From Mesorhizobium sp. J8 (GTDB lineage: Bacteria; Pseudomonadota; Alphaproteobacteria; Rhizobiales; Rhizobiaceae), in the NCBI RefSeq assembly GCF_016591715.1, contig NZ_AP024109.1, positions 6,198,001 through 6,262,000 on the forward strand: DNA of 64,000 nt, written 5' to 3'. Positions within the stretch are counted from its first letter, which is position 1, and every line of letters starts with the position of its first letter. Position numbers and translations under genes: made by a program. The notes beneath the pieces are model-generated. The model saw only the letters and a list, made by a program, of their open reading frames with translations, ran no database searches and was not told the DNA's origin. Shown here piece after piece: positions 35,389 to 45,281 of this stretch.

Positions 35389-36260
35389 CGCTTCAGCTCC
35401 TCGTGCAGGAAATCCGCCACGCGGCGGATGCGCATGCTGGTGCGCACGTCGCGATGCATGGCGAGCCATACGGGCAGGACCGGCAGGGGCACGTCAGGCA
35501 GCAGCTTCTCCAGGTCCTGATCGCGGTCGACCAGCGGCTCCTGGCCGATGCCGATGCCGTTTCCCGCCCGCACTGCCTCCCACAGCACGATCTGGTTGTC
35601 GGTCCTGAAGCGGAAATGGCTGCGGCCGACCGGAATGCCGAATGCGGTGAACCCGCGAATGATCTCGTCGCTGCGGTCGAAGCCGACCAGGGCCTGCTCG
35701 GCCAGATCGGCGGGTGTTTCCGGCCGGCCGCGCCGGTCGAGATAGGCACTTGCCGCGCATAGGCAGAGCGGAATGTCGGTGACCTTGCGCGCCACCAGCT
35801 CGTTCTGCGCCGGCTTCACCATGCGAATGGCGATGTCGGCATCGCGGCGCAACAGGTTCTCGACCTGGTTGGAGGCGACGATCTCGACCTCGATGCCCGG
35901 CTCTTCTTCGCCGAGCCGTGCCATCATCGGCGGCAGCACGAAGGCGGCGACCACCTCGCTTGCCGCGATGCGCACCGTGCCCTCGATCGCCTCCACGGAA
36001 CCCAGCGCCAGCAGCGAGAACGCATTGGCCTGCTCGCTGACCGCCCGCCCGCGCTCGTAGAGCGCGCTGCCGGCTTCCGTCAGCTCATAGCCGCGCCGCC
36101 CGCGCCGGAACAGCGTGACGCCGAGCGCCTGTTCCAGCTCGGCGATGTGGCGGCCGAGCGTCGGCTGGCTGGCCGCCAGCCTGCGTGCCGCGGCCGAAAG
36201 GCTGCCGGTCTCGGCCACTGTCACGAAACTCTTGATCAGGTTCCAGTCGAATTCTTTCAT
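35346..36260 (-). CDS. LysR-family transcriptional regulator
   Basis: 304 residues. N-terminal winged helix: FDWNLIKSFVTVAETGSLSA then ARRLAASQPTLGRHIAELEQ and LGVTLFRRGRRGYELT. Effector domain from about residue 90 (GTVRIAASEVVAAFVLPPMM; GIGIGQEPLVDRD). Divergent from the NAD-epimerase gene (96-base gap), the usual LysR arrangement with its target. The C-terminus overlaps the MFS 3-prime end by 43 bases. Confidence 0.92.
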   Translation of the reverse strand: MKEFDWNLIKSFVTVAETGSLSAAARRLAASQPTLGRHIAELEQALGVTLFRRGRRGYELTEAGSALYERGRAVSEQANAFSLLALGSVEAIEGTVRIAASEVVAAFVLPPMMARLGEEEPGIEVEIVASNQVENLLRRDADIAIRMVKPAQNELVARKVTDIPLCLCAASAYLDRRGRPETPADLAEQALVGFDRSDEIIRGFTAFGIPVGRSHFRFRTDNQIVLWEAVRAGNGIGIGQEPLVDRDQDLEKLLPDVPLPVLPVWLAMHRDVRTSMRIRRVADFLHEELKRYSAGTGSGANSAR

Positions 36261-36356
36261 TCATCCTTGAATAACAAATCGCCGATTTCAGTCAATTTCA
36301 ATTCGTCGATGAAGGCATCAGATTGGCTTGGCAACCGCAAACAACGGAGAAAACAC

Positions 36357-37313
36357 ATGACCAAGATCGCAATTCTCGGCGCCAATGGCCGGCTCGGCCG
36401 CGTGGTCGGCAAGGCTTTCATCGACGCCGGTTTCGACGTGCGCGCCGTCACCCGCACCGGCAAGGTTCCTGCGGAGCTGAAGGGCGCCACGGCAGTCGCC
36501 GGCGACGCACTGGACCGCCAATCCCTGATCCGCGCGACGCATGGCGTCGACATCGTCTTCAACGGCCTGAACCCGATCTACACCGACTGGGGCAAGTGCA
36601 TGCCGATGGCCGAGAACGTCATGGCTGCTTGCCGCGAAAATGGCGCGCTGCACCTCTTCCCGGGCACCGTCTACAATTACGGCTCGCCGATGCCGCAGGT
36701 GATCACCGAAGCGACGCCCTTCCATCCCACGACCGAGAAGGGCCGCATCCGCTGCGCCATGGAAGACCTGTTCCGCGGCGAGGCCGAAGCCGGCCGCGTG
36801 CGCACCATTGTGCTCAGGGCGGGCGATTTCTTCGGCGGCACCGGTTCGGGCTCCTGGTTCGACCTCGTCGTCGCCGCCAAGATGAAGAAGGGCATCTACA
36901 CCGCGCCTGGGCCGGCCGATCTGACGCACGAATGGGCGTACCTGCCCGACTTCGCCGTTGCCTTCGTCGGCCTGGCGAAGAACCTCGACAAAACGGGCTT
37001 CTTCGAAACCATCAACTTCCCCGGCCACGCCATCACCGACCTCGACATGAAGTCGGCGGCCGAAAAGGCGCTGGGCAGCAAGCTGAAGCTCTCCTTCATG
37101 CCCTGGTGGGTGCTGCGCGCCGGCAGCCCGTTTGTCGCTATGTGGAAGGAGATCGTCTCGATGTCCTATCTGCGCTTCGAAGCGCACCGGCTGGTCTCGA
37201 CGCGGCTGGAGGAGGTCATCGGCGAAATCCCGCATACCCCGCTGGACCAGGCGGTGAAGGAGGCTTTGCAGGATATCGGTGTCGCCGCGGAACCGTCACG
37301 CCTCGCCGCCTGA
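36357..37313 (+). CDS. NAD(P)-dependent epimerase/NmrA-like protein
   Basis: 318 residues. KIAILGANGRLGRVVGKAFI is a G-x-x-G-x-x-G Rossmann motif of the extended SDR type. Active-site region FPGTVYNYGSPM has the Y-x-x-x-like Tyr but no clear Lys, so this is closer to atypical SDRs. AGDFFGGTGSGSWFD and a C-terminal helical domain follow. Probable LysR target. A GC-rich hairpin terminates it at 37329. Confidence 0.86.
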   Translation: MTKIAILGANGRLGRVVGKAFIDAGFDVRAVTRTGKVPAELKGATAVAGDALDRQSLIRATHGVDIVFNGLNPIYTDWGKCMPMAENVMAACRENGALHLFPGTVYNYGSPMPQVITEATPFHPTTEKGRIRCAMEDLFRGEAEAGRVRTIVLRAGDFFGGTGSGSWFDLVVAAKMKKGIYTAPGPADLTHEWAYLPDFAVAFVGLAKNLDKTGFFETINFPGHAITDLDMKSAAEKALGSKLKLSFMPWWVLRAGSPFVAMWKEIVSMSYLRFEAHRLVSTRLEEVIGEIPHTPLDQAVKEALQDIGVAAEPSRLAA

Positions 37314-37328
37314 TATGACTGATCAGAC

Positions 37329-37360
37329 CGGCCGGGCTCAGCCCGGCCGCAATTCGTTTT
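37329..37360 (+). terminator. intrinsic terminator after the epimerase gene
   Basis: 9-bp perfect stem cggccgggc / gcccggccg with tca loop, then aattcgtttt. It lies 15 bases after the stop. Confidence 0.75.
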
Positions 37361-37363
37361 GGG

Positions 37364-37522
37364 TCAGATCCTGCCCATCAGCAGGAGGATCAGCAGCACG
37401 ATCAGGATGACGCCGACAATGCCGGACGGTCCATAACCCCAGGAGCGCGAATGCGGCCATGCCGGCACGGCGCCGATCAGGATCAGGATCAGGATGATTA
37501 CGAGAATTGTGCCGATCGTCAT
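37364..37522 (-). CDS. DUF3309 small membrane protein (52 aa)
   Basis: MTIGTILVIILILILIGAVP, AWPHSRSWGYGPSGIVGVIL and IVLLILLLMGRI: two hydrophobic helices flanking WPHSRSWGYGPSG, the diagnostic DUF3309 centre. Inner-membrane peptide of unknown role, often stress-associated. A start further upstream would add a basic, dissimilar extension. Confidence 0.9.
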   Translation of the reverse strand: MTIGTILVIILILILIGAVPAWPHSRSWGYGPSGIVGVILIVLLILLLMGRI

Positions 37523-37620
37523 GAAAAACCCTCGCCGTCTGGTTGAACCTCGAGGGGACAATGCAAAAAGCCGCCCGGTTGTTCCGGACAGCTTTTGTCC
37601 TTGGGGTTACCGAAACCGCT

Positions 37621-40600
37621 CTATTCCGCGGCTTTCGGGAAGGCGACCGCTGGTTCGGCGGCGGCTTCCTGGGCCGCCTCGCCCGTCGAGACCTCGCCCT
37701 TGCCGCGCCGGAACAGGCGGCTGAGCCAGCCGCGCCGCTGGCCGGGCTTCACCTTAGCGCGGGTGAATACCATCAGCATCGACGGCGTCACCACCAGCGT
37801 CAGCAGCGTCGCGAAGGACAGGCCGAAGACGATCGCCGAGGACAGCGATATCCACCATTGCGTCGACGGCGCGTTGATCGTCGTCTCGTGATGGAAGATT
37901 TCGAGACCAAGGCCGAAGGCGATCGGCAGCACGCCGAGGATCGCCGACACCGCCGTGAGCACCACCGGACGGGCGCGCTCGCGGCAGGTCTGAAGCACCG
38001 CCTCCATCTTGTCCCAGCCTTCCTCGCGCAGCCGGTCATAAGTGTCGATGAGAACGATGTTGTTGTTCACCACCACGCCGGCCAGCGCGATCACGCCGAT
38101 GCCCGACATGACGATGCCGAAGGCCTCGCCTGTCAGAAGCAATCCTAAGAACACGCCTATCGTCGCCATGACCACGCAGGACAAGACAAGCCACACGCTG
38201 GTGAACTTGTTGAACTGCGCCAAGAGCACCAGGAAGATCAGGAAGATCGCCGCGCCAAAGGCCTTGCCGAGGAAGGCGCTGGCTTCCGCGCTGTCCTCGT
38301 TGGAGCCGGCGAGCTTCCAGCGGATGCCGCTGCCGAGATCCATGTCGGCGACGGCCTTGGTGACCTGTTCCTGAACCGCTGCGACCTGCGCGCCGGCGCT
38401 GACATTGGCCTGCACCACCACGGTGCGCGCGCCGTCGATGCGGTTGAGCACGCCGACGGTCGGCTCGGGCTTCCTGACGACGAAGTTCGAGATCGGCACC
38501 GAGCCTTGCGAGGTCTGCACGCGCAGCTCGTCGAGCGTCGACAGCGTGCGCCGGTCCTCCGGCAGGCGCAGCCTTATGTCGACCGCGTCGTCGGCGCCGG
38601 CCGGCCGATACTCCGACAGCTTGAGGCCGTTGGTCACCAGCTGCACCACCGTGCCGACCGAGGTCGGGCTGATGCCGTATTGCGCCGCCTTGGCGCGGTC
38701 GACCTCGATCGCCCAGTCGACGCCGGGCGGCGGCAGGCCGTCCGAAATGTCGATGACGTTGGGGATCTTGGCGATGCGCGCCGCCACCGCCCGCGCCTTG
38801 TCGTCGAGCCCGGCCGGATCGGCGGCCGACAGCCGGATCTGGATCGGCTTGCCGGTCGGCGGGCCGGCTTCGGGCACGCGCACCTCGACATCGACGCCGG
38901 GAATGCCGGCCATCACGCCGCGCAGGTCGTCGAGAATCTGGTTGGCGGATTTGCGCTGGCGCCAGTCGACGAACTCGTACTGAATGACGCCGACCACGTC
39001 CTCGGGAATATCCTGGCCGCCGCCCTGCGTCTTGCCGACACGCGTATAGACCGACTTCACGCCCGGCCAGCCGAGCAGGCGGCTTTCCGCCGTCTTGGTC
39101 GCGGCGTCCATTTCCGCCAGCGAGAGATTGCCGCGCGCATGCACATAGAGCAGGCCGTAATCCGGCTCGACGCTGGGGAAGAACTCGACGCCGGCGCCAT
39201 ATTTCGAATAGGCGAAGCCGACGCCGACCAGAAGCCCGACGGTGAGCAGGATGACGGTGATCGGGAAGCGTACCGCCTGCTTGACGACAGCCATGTACCA
39301 GCCGTCGCGATTGCCCTCCTCGTGATGCTCCGGCGCCTTGGCGAAGATCGCGCCCAAAGTCGGCGCGAAGACCAGAGCGTAGAGCATCGAGGCCGACAGC
39401 GTCACGATCAGCGTGATCGGCATGTATTTCATAAAGTCGCCGATGATCCCGGGCCAGAACAAGAGCGGCGAGAAGGCGGCGATGCGCGTCATCGTCGCCG
39501 CGATCACCGGCCCGGCCATGCGCTTGGCGGCGAGCGCGAAGGCGTCCGCCTTCGGCATGCCCTCGCTCATGCGCCGTTCCGCGAATTCGGTGACGATGAT
39601 GGCGTCGTCCACCAGCATGCCGACAGCCAGGATCAGGCTGAACAGCACGATCATGTTGATCGTGTAGCCCATCATCGCGAGCAGCAGGATGCCGATCAGG
39701 AAGGACGACGGGATGGCAAGGCCGATGAGCAGCGAAGCACGCCCCGACAGCGCGTACAGGATGACGATGAACACCAGGATGACGGCGATCATCACATGGT
39801 TCTGCAGGTCGCCCAGCAGCTGGTTGACGAAGACCGACTTGTCCTGCGTGTAGGTGACGTGCATGCCCTCGGGCATCGTCTTGATGAAATTGTCCGACAC
39901 TTCCCGGACATGGGTCAGCGTGTCGATCAGATTGGCGCCGATGCGCTTCTTCACTTCGATGGCGATGGCGGGCTTGCCGTCGAGGCGCGTGACCGTCTCG
40001 GCGTCCTTGAAGGTCGAGCGTATGGTCGCGATGTCCTTGGCCTGCACCACGGCGTTCGGCGTGGCGACCACCGGCAGGTTGGCGACATCTTCGGGCGTTT
40101 CGATCAGCGACGGCACCTTGACCGCGTATTTGCCTTCCGAGCCCTCGAGATTGCCGGCCGCGACCAGGCTGTTGGACGAAGCGACGCCCTGGATCACCTG
40201 GTCGAGCTGCAGCCCGTAGGAGGACAGCTTCACCGGATCGACGACCACCTCGACGAGGTCGTCGCGCGCGCCTTGCAGCGAGCCTTCGAGCACGCCGGGC
40301 ACTTCCTCGATGCGGTCGCGCAACTCGCGCGCGGCCGATGTCAGCACGCGCTCCGGCACGTCGCCGGAAAGCGTCACGACCAGAACCGGGAATTCCGAGA
40401 CGTTGACCTCGTTGACCGTCGGCTCCTCGGCCGCCTGCGGCAGGTCGGCCTTGGCGTCCTGCACCTTGCTGCGGGTATCCTGCAGAGCCGTCGCGAGATC
40501 CGTCTGCGGCTGGAACTCGACCAGCACGTAGCCGCCGCCCTGGAATGCGGCCGAACGCATCTCCTTGAGCCCCTTGAGGCTCTTGAGCTTGCTTTCCATC

Positions 40601-40797
40601 GGCCTGAGCAGCAGCCGCTCGGAATCCTCCGGCGAGATGCCCTGATAGATCAGGCTGACATACATCATCGGAATCGGAACGTCGGGCTCCGCTTCCTTCG
40701 GCGTCGATTGATAGGCGACCCAGCCCGCGACGAGCAGGAACAGCAGCGCCGAAATCGTGAGGCGGGCGTTATTGATGGCGAGTCTGACGATATCCAT
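37621..40797 (-). CDS. RND efflux pump inner-membrane subunit
   Basis: 1058 residues with two pseudo-repeats of six helices and two large periplasmic loops. TM4 has VGMLVDDAIIVTEFAERRMS with the paired Asp of the proton relay. VEFQPQTDLATALQDTRSKV and SGRASLLIGLAIPSSFLIGI are typical of the AcrB/MdtBC-like superfamily. Proton-driven export of drugs or lipophilic compounds; substrate not predictable. It follows its periplasmic adaptor by 67 bases. No outer-membrane factor is adjacent, so it presumably borrows a TolC-like protein encoded elsewhere. Confidence 0.95.
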   Translation of the reverse strand: MDIVRLAINNARLTISALLFLLVAGWVAYQSTPKEAEPDVPIPMMYVSLIYQGISPEDSERLLLRPMESKLKSLKGLKEMRSAAFQGGGYVLVEFQPQTDLATALQDTRSKVQDAKADLPQAAEEPTVNEVNVSEFPVLVVTLSGDVPERVLTSAARELRDRIEEVPGVLEGSLQGARDDLVEVVVDPVKLSSYGLQLDQVIQGVASSNSLVAAGNLEGSEGKYAVKVPSLIETPEDVANLPVVATPNAVVQAKDIATIRSTFKDAETVTRLDGKPAIAIEVKKRIGANLIDTLTHVREVSDNFIKTMPEGMHVTYTQDKSVFVNQLLGDLQNHVMIAVILVFIVILYALSGRASLLIGLAIPSSFLIGILLLAMMGYTINMIVLFSLILAVGMLVDDAIIVTEFAERRMSEGMPKADAFALAAKRMAGPVIAATMTRIAAFSPLLFWPGIIGDFMKYMPITLIVTLSASMLYALVFAPTLGAIFAKAPEHHEEGNRDGWYMAVVKQAVRFPITVILLTVGLLVGVGFAYSKYGAGVEFFPSVEPDYGLLYVHARGNLSLAEMDAATKTAESRLLGWPGVKSVYTRVGKTQGGGQDIPEDVVGVIQYEFVDWRQRKSANQILDDLRGVMAGIPGVDVEVRVPEAGPPTGKPIQIRLSAADPAGLDDKARAVAARIAKIPNVIDISDGLPPPGVDWAIEVDRAKAAQYGISPTSVGTVVQLVTNGLKLSEYRPAGADDAVDIRLRLPEDRRTLSTLDELRVQTSQGSVPISNFVVRKPEPTVGVLNRIDGARTVVVQANVSAGAQVAAVQEQVTKAVADMDLGSGIRWKLAGSNEDSAEASAFLGKAFGAAIFLIFLVLLAQFNKFTSVWLVLSCVVMATIGVFLGLLLTGEAFGIVMSGIGVIALAGVVVNNNIVLIDTYDRLREEGWDKMEAVLQTCRERARPVVLTAVSAILGVLPIAFGLGLEIFHHETTINAPSTQWWISLSSAIVFGLSFATLLTLVVTPSMLMVFTRAKVKPGQRRGWLSRLFRRGKGEVSTGEAAQEAAAEPAVAFPKAAE

Positions 40798-40864
40798 GAC
40801 TTCGGCCTGTTATGCTTCAAAGGCTGCGGACCGCCATCGCCGGATTGATCCGGCAATCGCGCGT

Positions 40865-42064
40865 TTACTGCGTGCCGGCGGAAGCTTCGCCGATCAGCTT
40901 GTTGATGGTCGCCTGGTCGGCCTCGACCGGCTTCACCGGATCGCCCTCCTTCACCAGTTCCTGGCCGGCTACGATGATGCGCGCATCTTCCGGAATGCCG
41001 CCCAGCACCAGGCCGTGCGGCGTGTCGTCGACCAGGTCGATCGGGAAGAATGCCACCTTGTCGTCCTTGCCGACGGCGCGGATGCCGAGGTCGCCCTTGT
41101 CGCCCAGCGTCACCACCGAGCGCGGCAGCATGACCGCATTGGTCGGCTCGGCGCTGAGCGTGATCTCGGCCGTCATGCCGGCGGGGATGGAGCCGTCGGC
41201 ATTGGGGATCGCCACTTCCACACGGAAGGTGCGGGTCTGCGCCGAGGCGTCGCGGCTGATGTAGCGGACCGTGCCGGTGACCTTCTGGTCGTTGACCAGG
41301 CGCACATCAGCCTCGTCGCCGATCTTGATGTAGCGCAGGTCGCGCTCGCTGATCTCGCCGCGCGCGATTATGGGATCGAGCTTCAGGATCGTCGCCACCT
41401 CGCCGCCTTGCATCACCGAGCTGCCGAGCTCGACCGGGATGCGGTCGATGACCCCGTCGAAGGGCGCCTTGACCTCGTTGCGGTCGAGCTCCGCCTGCGC
41501 GGTGTCGAGCTGCGATCGCGCCAGCGTCAGGTTCGAGCGTGCGGTGTCGAGCTGCAGCTTCGGCAGATTGCCGGTCTTGGCCAGGCGCTCGGCGGCGTCG
41601 AGCTCCGCCTTGCGCTGGACAAGAAGCTGCTTGGCGTTGTCGACATTGGAAATCTTCTCCTCGGCCGCGAGCATCAGCACGAGATCGCCCGTTTTGATGC
41701 GGTCGCCCTGCTTGACCGGCAGCTTCTCGATGACGCCGGCGACGCGCGTCGCCAGCACGGCGCGCTTGTCAGCCTCGGTCAGGCCGGAGATGCGGATGGC
41801 GCGCGCGAAGGTCTTGCGCGGCGGCGTCACCACCGCGACGGTGCGCGGCGCCGCCTTCGGCTCAGTCTCTGCCTTGTTCGGCTTGGCGACCTCCGGCTTG
41901 CCGGCTTCGGCCTGCTTGTCGGTGGTTACCGACTTGTCGGTGGTGACCGACTTGTCGGCGGCGCTGCCGACGGAGGAAAACTCGCCCGTTCCCATCCAGG
42001 CCGCGAAGCCGATGAGCACGGCAATGGCTGCAAGCTTGTGAAACCTGATTTTCGGCATCGTCAT
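40865..42064 (-). CDS. RND efflux periplasmic adaptor subunit
   Basis: 399 residues. N-terminal membrane anchor (FHKLAAIAVLIGFAAWMGTG) and a low-complexity linker with a repeated KSVTTDK unit and E/K/P-rich stretch. Then the HlyD-like lipoyl half-motifs (AGVIEKLPVKQGDRIKTGDL; VKAPFDGVIDRIPVELGSSV), a coiled-coil hairpin between them (QLLVQRKAELDAAERLAKTG) and a barrel domain. Bridges the inner-membrane pump and the outer-membrane channel. First gene of the operon with the 37621 pump. Confidence 0.93.
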   Translation of the reverse strand: MTMPKIRFHKLAAIAVLIGFAAWMGTGEFSSVGSAADKSVTTDKSVTTDKQAEAGKPEVAKPNKAETEPKAAPRTVAVVTPPRKTFARAIRISGLTEADKRAVLATRVAGVIEKLPVKQGDRIKTGDLVLMLAAEEKISNVDNAKQLLVQRKAELDAAERLAKTGNLPKLQLDTARSNLTLARSQLDTAQAELDRNEVKAPFDGVIDRIPVELGSSVMQGGEVATILKLDPIIARGEISERDLRYIKIGDEADVRLVNDQKVTGTVRYISRDASAQTRTFRVEVAIPNADGSIPAGMTAEITLSAEPTNAVMLPRSVVTLGDKGDLGIRAVGKDDKVAFFPIDLVDDTPHGLVLGGIPEDARIIVAGQELVKEGDPVKPVEADQATINKLIGEASAGTQ

Positions 42065-42415
42065 TTTTCCGTAGCAGGACCTGGCGAGGTCGGCGCTTCC
42101 GACTTGGGCGCGCGGCCGATATGGGTGTGCGCGGGGCCTAGTTCAATTTGCCGTGATCGGCGGACGCGCGCTTCTACCTGAAAGTTGCGGCGCAATATAG
42201 TCGGAAAAGTTGCGGGAACATTGCGGCGTGGAACGCTGTGCCTCGACAAACGCAGGCTTTTCCGCCAGCCGGCCGCCGCTTTTGCCGGCGCGGCGGCAGG
42301 TTTCCTTGAGGTTACTGGCAACAGCCGTCAGCAATGATGCGAGAAATCGTCCATAATCGGCGACAGCCGCCCGGTCGGTACGCGGTCACCCCCCGTTACC
42401 CTCGGGTTGAAGGTG
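42065..42415. other. 350-base intergenic region with direct repeats
   Basis: Upstream of the efflux adaptor and downstream of the aldehyde dehydrogenase. It holds the direct repeat aaagttgcgg at 42181-42190 and 42206-42215 (25 bases apart, plausible activator half-sites for the efflux operon). No gene for a local regulator and no terminator are evident. Confidence 0.5.
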
Positions 42416-43837
42416 TCAAGTGATGAGATTGAGCAGCCGGAAGATCCGCTCGAATGTCCTGCCGTAAGGCGGGCGCAGCAAACCGCCGGCGCTGAGCTTA
42501 GACTGGATGAAGATCGGCTTTTCCTTGCTGAAGGTACGGAACCCCCATTCGCCGTGATAGGCGCCGCTGCCGCTCTCGCCGACGCCGCCGAAGGGCTGCC
42601 GCTCCTGCACCAGATGCAGCATGCAGTCATTGATCGTGACGCCGCCGGCCACCGTCTCGCGCATCATCCTCTGGCGGTTGGCGCTGTCGCTGCCGAACCA
42701 GTAGAGCGCCAGCGGCCGCTCGCCCCGGTTCACATGCTCGATGGCCTCGTCGACCGTGTCATATTCGACGATCGGCAGCACCGGCCCGAAAATCTCCTCG
42801 CGCATCAGCCGCAGATTGTCGCCGGCGTTGCGCACCAGCACCGGCGCCATCTTGCGGTCGCTGATGCCGAGCGTCTCATTCGCCGGATTGACCTCGATGA
42901 TATCGGCGCCGCTGTCGCGCGCCTCGGCGACCATCTCGCTCAGTCGCCGGTGATGCCGCTCGCTGACGATCGCCGTATAGTCGGGATTGTCGCCAAGGCG
43001 CGGATAGAGCTTGGCCATGGCGACCGCGAATTTGGCCGCGATCGCCGCGCCCTGGCCTTGCGGGACCAGGAGATAGTCCGGCGCGATGCAGGTCTGGCCG
43101 GCATTGAGCAGCTTGCCATAGGCGACGCTGGCGACGGCCGCGTCGAGGTCGCAGGAGGGATCGAAGATCGCCGGCGATTTGCCGCCGAGCTCGAGCGTCA
43201 CCGGCGTCAGATTGGCCGCGGCGGCCAGCGCCACCTGGCGGCCGACGGCGGTCGAGCCGGTGAACAGGAGGTGGTCGAAAGGCAGCGACACGAACGCCTT
43301 GCCGACATCGGCGTCGCCGACCATCACGGCGACCTCGTCGGCGGCGAAATATTTTTCGACCAGGTTGGCGAGCAGGTCCGAGAACTTCGGCGTCAGCTCA
43401 GACGGCTTGATCATGACGCGGTTGCCCGCCGCGAGTGCCGCGGTCGCCGGCGCGATGGCGAGCTGGAACGGATAGTTCCAGGGCGAGACGATGCCGACGA
43501 CGCCGAGCGGCTGCGGCAGGAGGCGATTGCGGCCGGGCAGGAACGGCAGGCTGGTGGCGACGCGCCGCTCGCGCATCCAGGCGCTCAGATGCGACAGCGC
43601 ATGTCTGATGCCGGCGCGCACGACGAACAATTCGGCAAGCCGCGTTTCCTCGGCCGAGCGCGCCGAGAAATCGCTGTCGATCGCGGCGCAGATCTCGGCC
43701 TGATGCTTTTCCGTGAGCGCCAGCAGGCGCTTCAGCCTGTCCTTGCGCGCGGCAAGTGTCGGGAAAGGCTCCTTCTCGAAAGCCCTGCATTGCGCTTCAA
43801 ACCGGACCCCGAGGGCGTTCTGTCTGGTCTGCAGCAT
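42416..43837 (-). CDS. coniferyl-aldehyde-dehydrogenase-like NAD(P) aldehyde dehydrogenase
   Basis: 473 residues. Catalytic Cys in NAGQTCIAPDYLLVP, general base in LELGGKSPAIF, NAD site VSPWNYPFQLAIAP and FTGSTAVGR. The C-terminus ends with a hydrophobic-rich tail (FERIFRLLNLIT). The Q-T-C-I-A-P-D-Y segment is characteristic of the coniferyl/long-chain class-3-like aldehyde dehydrogenases. It oxidises aldehydes to acids. ATG 43837 follows a strong ggggagg site; a longer open frame upstream has no similarity. Confidence 0.9.
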   Translation of the reverse strand: MLQTRQNALGVRFEAQCRAFEKEPFPTLAARKDRLKRLLALTEKHQAEICAAIDSDFSARSAEETRLAELFVVRAGIRHALSHLSAWMRERRVATSLPFLPGRNRLLPQPLGVVGIVSPWNYPFQLAIAPATAALAAGNRVMIKPSELTPKFSDLLANLVEKYFAADEVAVMVGDADVGKAFVSLPFDHLLFTGSTAVGRQVALAAAANLTPVTLELGGKSPAIFDPSCDLDAAVASVAYGKLLNAGQTCIAPDYLLVPQGQGAAIAAKFAVAMAKLYPRLGDNPDYTAIVSERHHRRLSEMVAEARDSGADIIEVNPANETLGISDRKMAPVLVRNAGDNLRLMREEIFGPVLPIVEYDTVDEAIEHVNRGERPLALYWFGSDSANRQRMMRETVAGGVTINDCMLHLVQERQPFGGVGESGSGAYHGEWGFRTFSKEKPIFIQSKLSAGGLLRPPYGRTFERIFRLLNLIT

Positions 43838-43962
43838 CGCGACCTCCCCTTTACGTTCAGGTAAGACTACATCGCGCCGCAGATGTGATCCAGCGCCCCG
43901 CCGGTTCCGCAGGGGAAACCACTGACAGTCGAGACGGACCTGCTGCCAGGCCGCGAGGCGCT

Positions 43963-45093
43963 CTAAGCCCGACGCCGCGCCGATTCCGGCTTGATGCGCG
44001 CTGCCAGGAACTCCTTGACGCGCCGCCCCGGCGCCGGACCGCGCAGCGGCTTGAAGCCGTCGTCGAGCTCGCCCGAGAGATCGAGCGTGGCGCGCTGGCC
44101 GACGGCCTCGTAATTCTCTTCCAGCCAGTCGCTGGCCGCACTTCGGCCGAGATCGCGCAGATAGGCGATGAAAGCCCATTCGGCATTGACCTTGGACGAC
44201 GCCGAAAGGTCCTTGAAGGCCTCGTCGGCATCGATGCGGTGCATGCGGATGTCGCGATATTCGCCATGCGGCAGGCGTCCGGCCGCGATCAGTTCCTTGA
44301 CGAAGGCGATCGAGCGGAATTCGCGCAGCAGCCCGGCGTTGAAGGTGATCTCATCGATGCGGTTCTGGATCTCGTTGGCGCTTTTCGGCGTGCCTTCGCG
44401 CACCACCGGATTGATCTGCACCAGAAGCACGTCCTCGGTCGCCGCCGTCTTGAAGAACGGATAGAGCGCCGGATTGCCGCCATAGCCGCCATCCCAATAG
44501 GGCACGCCCTTGATCTCCACGGCGCGGAACAATTGCGGCAGGCAGGCCGACGCCATCACCGTGTCGAGGTCGATCTCGCCGTCGGAGAAGACGCGCAGCT
44601 GTCCGGTCTCGACATTGGTCGCCGAGATGAACAGCTCCATCGACTTGCAGGCGCGAACATTGTCGAAGTCGATCTCCTTCGCTACCACATCGCGCAGCGG
44701 ATTGAGGCCGAGCGGGTTAGCGACATAGGGCGAGAACACCCGCGACATCGTGTCGAAGAAGACATAGCCGGGGGTGTTCTCGATCGACCAGTTGCCCCAG
44801 ACCACGTCCCACGGCATGCGCTGCACCGGGCTGAAACGTCCCTTCGAGGCCACCGCCCGCCAGAAATCGTCGAGCTTTTTTCGCGCGCCTTCCACGCCGC
44901 CCCGGACGAATCCGTCGGCCAGCGCCACCGCGTTCATGGCGCCCGCGCTGGTGCCGGACACCGCCGCGATCCCCAGCCGCCCATCCTCAAGCAGACGGTC
45001 GAGCACGCCCCAGGAAAAGGCGCCGTGCGAGCCGCCGCCCTGGAGCGCGACGTTGATCTTCTTCTTTTCCTCCGCCTTGCCGTTCTTCGCCAT
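43963..45093 (-). CDS. patatin-like phospholipase
   Basis: 376 residues: NVALQGGGSHGAFSWGVLDR (oxyanion Gly-rich), AVSGTSAGAMNAVALADGFV (nucleophile G-T-S-A-G) and YWDGGYGGNP with the dyad Asp. Cytoplasmic serine lipid acyl hydrolase. In several rhizobia homologues sit with PHB/hydroxybutyrate genes; here it is near the PHB block, and its promoter has a TGC-rich dyad shared with phaA. It may act on lipids or PHB granules; this is inference. Confidence 0.9.
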   Translation of the reverse strand: MAKNGKAEEKKKINVALQGGGSHGAFSWGVLDRLLEDGRLGIAAVSGTSAGAMNAVALADGFVRGGVEGARKKLDDFWRAVASKGRFSPVQRMPWDVVWGNWSIENTPGYVFFDTMSRVFSPYVANPLGLNPLRDVVAKEIDFDNVRACKSMELFISATNVETGQLRVFSDGEIDLDTVMASACLPQLFRAVEIKGVPYWDGGYGGNPALYPFFKTAATEDVLLVQINPVVREGTPKSANEIQNRIDEITFNAGLLREFRSIAFVKELIAAGRLPHGEYRDIRMHRIDADEAFKDLSASSKVNAEWAFIAYLRDLGRSAASDWLEENYEAVGQRATLDLSGELDDGFKPLRGPAPGRRVKEFLAARIKPESARRRA

Positions 45094-45158
45094 GGCGTTC
45101 CTTGTCTCGATGCGCCGCCTGCCGCCGTCATTTGAACGGAGTCGGCGCCATCAGCCTA

Positions 45159-45175
45159 TGTTGCAGTGCAGCATA
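45159..45175. promoter_or_regulatory. TGC-rich dyad in patatin promoter, candidate PhaR site
   Basis: atgttgcagtgcagcat is a 17-base imperfect dyad about 66 bases upstream of the patatin start. Its complement contains tgctgcactgcaac, close to tgctgcacagccattgcaaa upstream of phaA (48514). PhaR proteins of Paracoccus and rhizobia bind TGC-rich sites; the link here is inferred. Confidence 0.45.
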
Positions 45176-45281
45176 TAAGGGCGGACCAAGGCAAGAACAC
45201 GAACACACAAGTGTGATCAGGAGATTTTTTCCTCGCCCACGAAGTGCACGAAGTTGGAGAGGTGCGGGCGAGGAACTGAGC

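Noticed and set aside
38506..40848. 780-codon open frame on the plus strand
   Set aside because: Entirely antisense to the RND pump gene, with RDRH-rich low-complexity translation; a shadow of third-position GC.
40757..42181. 474-codon open frame on the plus strand
   Set aside because: Antisense to the efflux adaptor, no domain, composition of a shadow frame.
42407..43864. 485-codon open frame on the plus strand
   Set aside because: Antisense to the aldehyde dehydrogenase; Arg/His/Gln-rich shadow translation.
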